This document shows, in pieces, positions 8,316 through 9,920 of a DNA stretch of 9,920 bases. The DNA is from Eubacterium sp. Lineage in GTDB: Bacteria; Bacillota_A; Clostridia; Lachnospirales; Lachnospiraceae. Location of the stretch: the NCBI GenBank assembly GCA_023663915.1, contig JAMPGN010000162.1:1-9920 (forward strand), given 5' to 3'. The notes beneath the pieces were generated by a model. The model had not been told where the DNA came from, made no database searches, and saw nothing but the letters and a program-made list of their open reading frames with translations. The first letter of the stretch is position 1. The number at the start of each line of letters is the position of its first letter. A program made the position numbers and the translations under genes.

Positions 8316-9661
8316 CTATCGTTTACAAAAATAGAAAACTTTCTTCGTCACAGATTATATTGCTGGGATTTCTTGGAGTGATTGCAGTAGGAACCTTTTT
8401 TCTCATGCTTCCGTGTTCTAAGGCTGGGACGGGCGGCGCGCCCTTTCTGGATGCGTTGTTTACGGCGACTTCTGCCGTCTGCGTGACAGGGCTTATCACG
8501 AACGATACGGCGACGTACTGGTCTGCATTCGGGCAGGCGGTGTTGTTATGTCTGATTCAGATCGGTGGTCTGGGAGTCATCACGCTTGCAATCTTTATCA
8601 CCAAATTATCGGGGCGTAAGATCGGACTGATGCAGAGAAGCACGATGCAGGAGTCGATCGCCGCGCCGCAGATGGGCGGTATCGTGAGAATGGTCGGCTT
8701 TATCTTGAAAATGGTGGTCGTGATCGAACTTCTTGGGGCGGTGGCGCTTCTTCCCGTCATGGTTATGGAATTTGGCGTGGGGAAAGGCATCTGGTATGCA
8801 GTCTTTCATTCGATCTCTTCCTTTTGTAATGCTGGATTTGATCTGATGGGTGTCAAAGAGCAGTATTCGTCGCTGACCTCTTACACGGGAAATGTGGTGG
8901 TGAATGTGGTGGTGATGACGCTCATTGTGGTGGGCGGCATCGGTTTTCTGACATGGGACGATATCAAACGAAACCGTCTACATCTGAGGCGGTATCGTAT
9001 GCAGAGCAAGGTTGTCTTAAGCGTCACATGCGTTCTGCTCATTCTGCCTGCACTTTATTTCTATTTCAGCGAGTTTGGTACGTCCGCGTGGGCGGACATG
9101 AGCACGGGAGAGAGAGTATTGGCGGCGTTATTCCAGTCGGTCACGACTCGGACGGCGGGATATAATACTGTGGATTTGACTAAGCTGACAGAACCCGGAC
9201 AGATGATTATGATTATCCTGATGCTGATCGGCGGTTCGCCCGGTTCCACGGCGGGCGGCATGAAAGTGACCACGTTTGCCGTATTGTTTGCGACGGCAAT
9301 CGCGGTGTTTCGACGCAGACCGAATGCGCACGTGTTTGGAAGAAGGATTCCCAATGACACGGCACATTATGCCGCCACGGTTCTGGTCTTATATCTGAGT
9401 CTGTTTCTTGCGGGCGGTATCTTTATCGGAAGCGTGGAACATATGGCGATTTTGCCTGCGCTTTTCGAGGCGGCATCCGCGATCGGCACCGTGGGAATCA
9501 CATTGGGAATCACGCCGAGTCTGTGTATGGCGTCTAAGATCGTCCTGATTATTTTGATGTTTCTTGGGCGCGTGGGCGGCATGACGATCGTATACGCCGC
9601 GCTTGCCAGGAAACATCCGTATGTGTCGGAGTTTCCGCAGGAGAAGATTATGGTCGGATAA
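8312..9661 (+). CDS. ktrB: TrkH/KtrB-family potassium uptake channel subunit
   Basis: This 449-residue membrane protein is the ion-conducting subunit of a Ktr/Trk K+ uptake system. It has the four M1-P-M2 repeats of the superfamily, each with a selectivity-filter glycine: VCVTGL (Gly60), FCNAGFD (Gly175), TRTAGYN (Gly283) and GTVGIT (Gly395). All four are glycine, as expected for K+ selectivity. Hydrophobic helices are clear at about 14-34, 72-96 and 127-152. The GGSPGSTAGGMK stretch (307-318) matches the conserved intramembrane gating loop of the third repeat. Its length fits KtrB better than the longer proteobacterial TrkH. The ATG shares four bases (ATGA) with the addA stop. The nearest Shine-Dalgarno-like run, GGGAG (8294-8298), is 13 bases away, so translational coupling is likely. 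The regulatory RCK subunit KtrA/TrkA is not in the window. KtrB versus TrkH naming is less certain than the family. Confidence 0.9.
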   Translation: MTIVYKNRKLSSSQIILLGFLGVIAVGTFFLMLPCSKAGTGGAPFLDALFTATSAVCVTGLITNDTATYWSAFGQAVLLCLIQIGGLGVITLAIFITKLSGRKIGLMQRSTMQESIAAPQMGGIVRMVGFILKMVVVIELLGAVALLPVMVMEFGVGKGIWYAVFHSISSFCNAGFDLMGVKEQYSSLTSYTGNVVVNVVVMTLIVVGGIGFLTWDDIKRNRLHLRRYRMQSKVVLSVTCVLLILPALYFYFSEFGTSAWADMSTGERVLAALFQSVTTRTAGYNTVDLTKLTEPGQMIMIILMLIGGSPGSTAGGMKVTTFAVLFATAIAVFRRRPNAHVFGRRIPNDTAHYAATVLVLYLSLFLAGGIFIGSVEHMAILPALFEAASAIGTVGITLGITPSLCMASKIVLIILMFLGRVGGMTIVYAALARKHPYVSEFPQEKIMVG

Positions 9662-9700
9662 AAATACGAGAAAGGTTTGCGTTGCAAGCCTTTCTCGTAT
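9656..9700 (-). terminator. Strong hairpin just after ktrB, a Rho-independent terminator on the minus strand
   Basis: Bases 9664-9680 and 9684-9700 form a 17-bp stem with one G-U pair and a three-base loop (GTT). Read on the minus strand the stem is followed by TTTTTATC, a proper T-tract supplied by the ktrB stop-codon region. On the + strand it is followed by AGGAGAATG, with no T-run. It therefore best terminates a transcript arriving from the right, although a stem this strong two bases after the ktrB stop probably also marks or protects the 3' end of the ktrB mRNA. Confidence 0.65.
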
Positions 9701-9701
9701 A

Positions 9702-9731
9702 GGAGAATGCCCTGGAAAGCGGGCATTCTCC
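9702..9731. repeat. Second perfect hairpin next to the ktrB-end hairpin
   Basis: GGAGAATGCCC (9702-9712) and GGGCATTCTCC (9721-9731) form a perfect 11-bp stem with the loop TGGAAAGC. It begins one base after the first hairpin ends. Neither strand shows an adjacent T-tract. Together the two look like a composite 3'-end structure or part of a dispersed intergenic repeat. Confidence 0.65.
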
Positions 9732-9834
9732 GCAAGGTTGAGATGTTCCGCCAGTGGGATTCGGGTGTCAAGAACCCATTCAATAAATTTTAGCTGGCAG
9801 ATTGCACAAAATGTCCGCGAAGCTGTCTTACGCA

Positions 9835-9860
9835 GGAATATGAGATTTTCTTAATATTCC
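9835..9860. repeat. AT-rich inverted repeat
   Basis: GGAATAT (9835-9841) and ATATTCC (9854-9860) are perfect 7-base inverted arms around a 12-base pyrimidine-rich loop. It could be a weak hairpin or an operator. Nothing adjacent decides this. Confidence 0.4.
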
Positions 9861-9876
9861 GTTCCATATCCAGAAA

Positions 9877-9900
9877 TTTCGGGACATGGATGTCCCGAAA
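9877..9900. repeat. Nearly perfect 24-bp palindrome
   Basis: TTTCGGGACAT (9877-9887) and ATGTCCCGAAA (9890-9900) are perfect 11-base arms separated only by GG. A third copy of the arm end, CCCGAAA (9903-9909), follows, so TTTCGGG can pair with either copy. As RNA it would be a stem of about 9 bp with a six-base loop. As DNA it has the symmetry of a dimer-binding operator. The minus-strand side has a weak T-run (AAATTTC), so a minus-strand terminator is also possible. Confidence 0.5.
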
Positions 9901-9920
9901 AGCCCGAAATGCGCATGGAC

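Larger units (their letters stand above)
9732..9920. other. Non-coding right-hand flank with further inverted repeats
   Basis: No reading frame here has a credible start, ribosome binding site and protein-like sequence. Frames on either strand run back into ktrB out of phase. The stretch is mixed in composition and contains the two inverted repeats listed at 9835-9860 and 9877-9900. A TTGACA reads on the minus strand at 9771-9766 but has no good -10 box. The next gene must start or end beyond the window. Confidence 0.5.

Noticed and set aside
9743..9771. TTGACA on the minus strand as a possible promoter
   Set aside because: At 17-18 bases spacing the -10 positions read GAACAT or AACATC, poor matches to TATAAT, and no gene lies downstream on that strand except antisense to ktrB.
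9367..9783. A 138-codon minus-strand frame at the ktrB end
   Set aside because: Most of it is antisense to ktrB and the rest passes through both hairpins and the minus-strand terminator, so it is not a plausible gene.
1..9920. CRISPR array, tRNA or rRNA genes, insertion sequence or prophage genes
   Set aside because: No regularly spaced repeats, cloverleaf sequences, transposase or integrase motifs were seen. The coding content is housekeeping, with no abrupt change in style.

Overview
The window reads as ordinary chromosomal DNA from a low-to-mid GC Firmicute, most likely a clostridium of the Lachnospiraceae type. This rests on the addB-addA gene pair (AddAB replaces RecBCD in most Firmicutes), the HisJ/HisK-type PHP phosphatase, the KtrB-like K+ channel subunit and the AGGA/GGAG-type ribosome binding sites. 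The taxon is an inference from protein style, not from a marker gene. All recognised genes are on the + strand.

Layout. Positions 3-572 hold the 3' part of a PHP-family histidinol-phosphatase gene whose start lies outside the window. Directly after its stop codon is a near-consensus sigma-A promoter (573-601). It is followed by a structured leader of about 110 nt that ends in a terminator-like hairpin (693-720). Then come addB (742-4236, GTG start) and addA (4293-8315), which encode the two subunits of the AddAB helicase-nuclease for double-strand break repair. A TrkH/KtrB-type potassium channel gene (8312-9661) overlaps the addA stop by four bases. The last 259 bases (9662-9920) contain no credible gene but four inverted repeats, including a 17-bp hairpin whose T-tract is on the minus-strand side.

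How the genes work together. AddA (UvrD-like helicase motor plus nuclease) and AddB (inactivated helicase fold, nuclease, Fe-S staple) form one heterodimer. Their helicase signatures, nuclease residues and cluster cysteines are all present, so the complex should be active. The potassium channel gene has no obvious functional link to repair but is translationally coupled by position. Its usual regulatory partner KtrA is not in the window.

Nothing here looks like a new defence or mobile system. The points most worth a second look are the leader or possible small RNA upstream of addB, a degenerate tandem repeat that inserts an acidic, Gly-rich linker into AddA, and the hairpin cluster at the right end.
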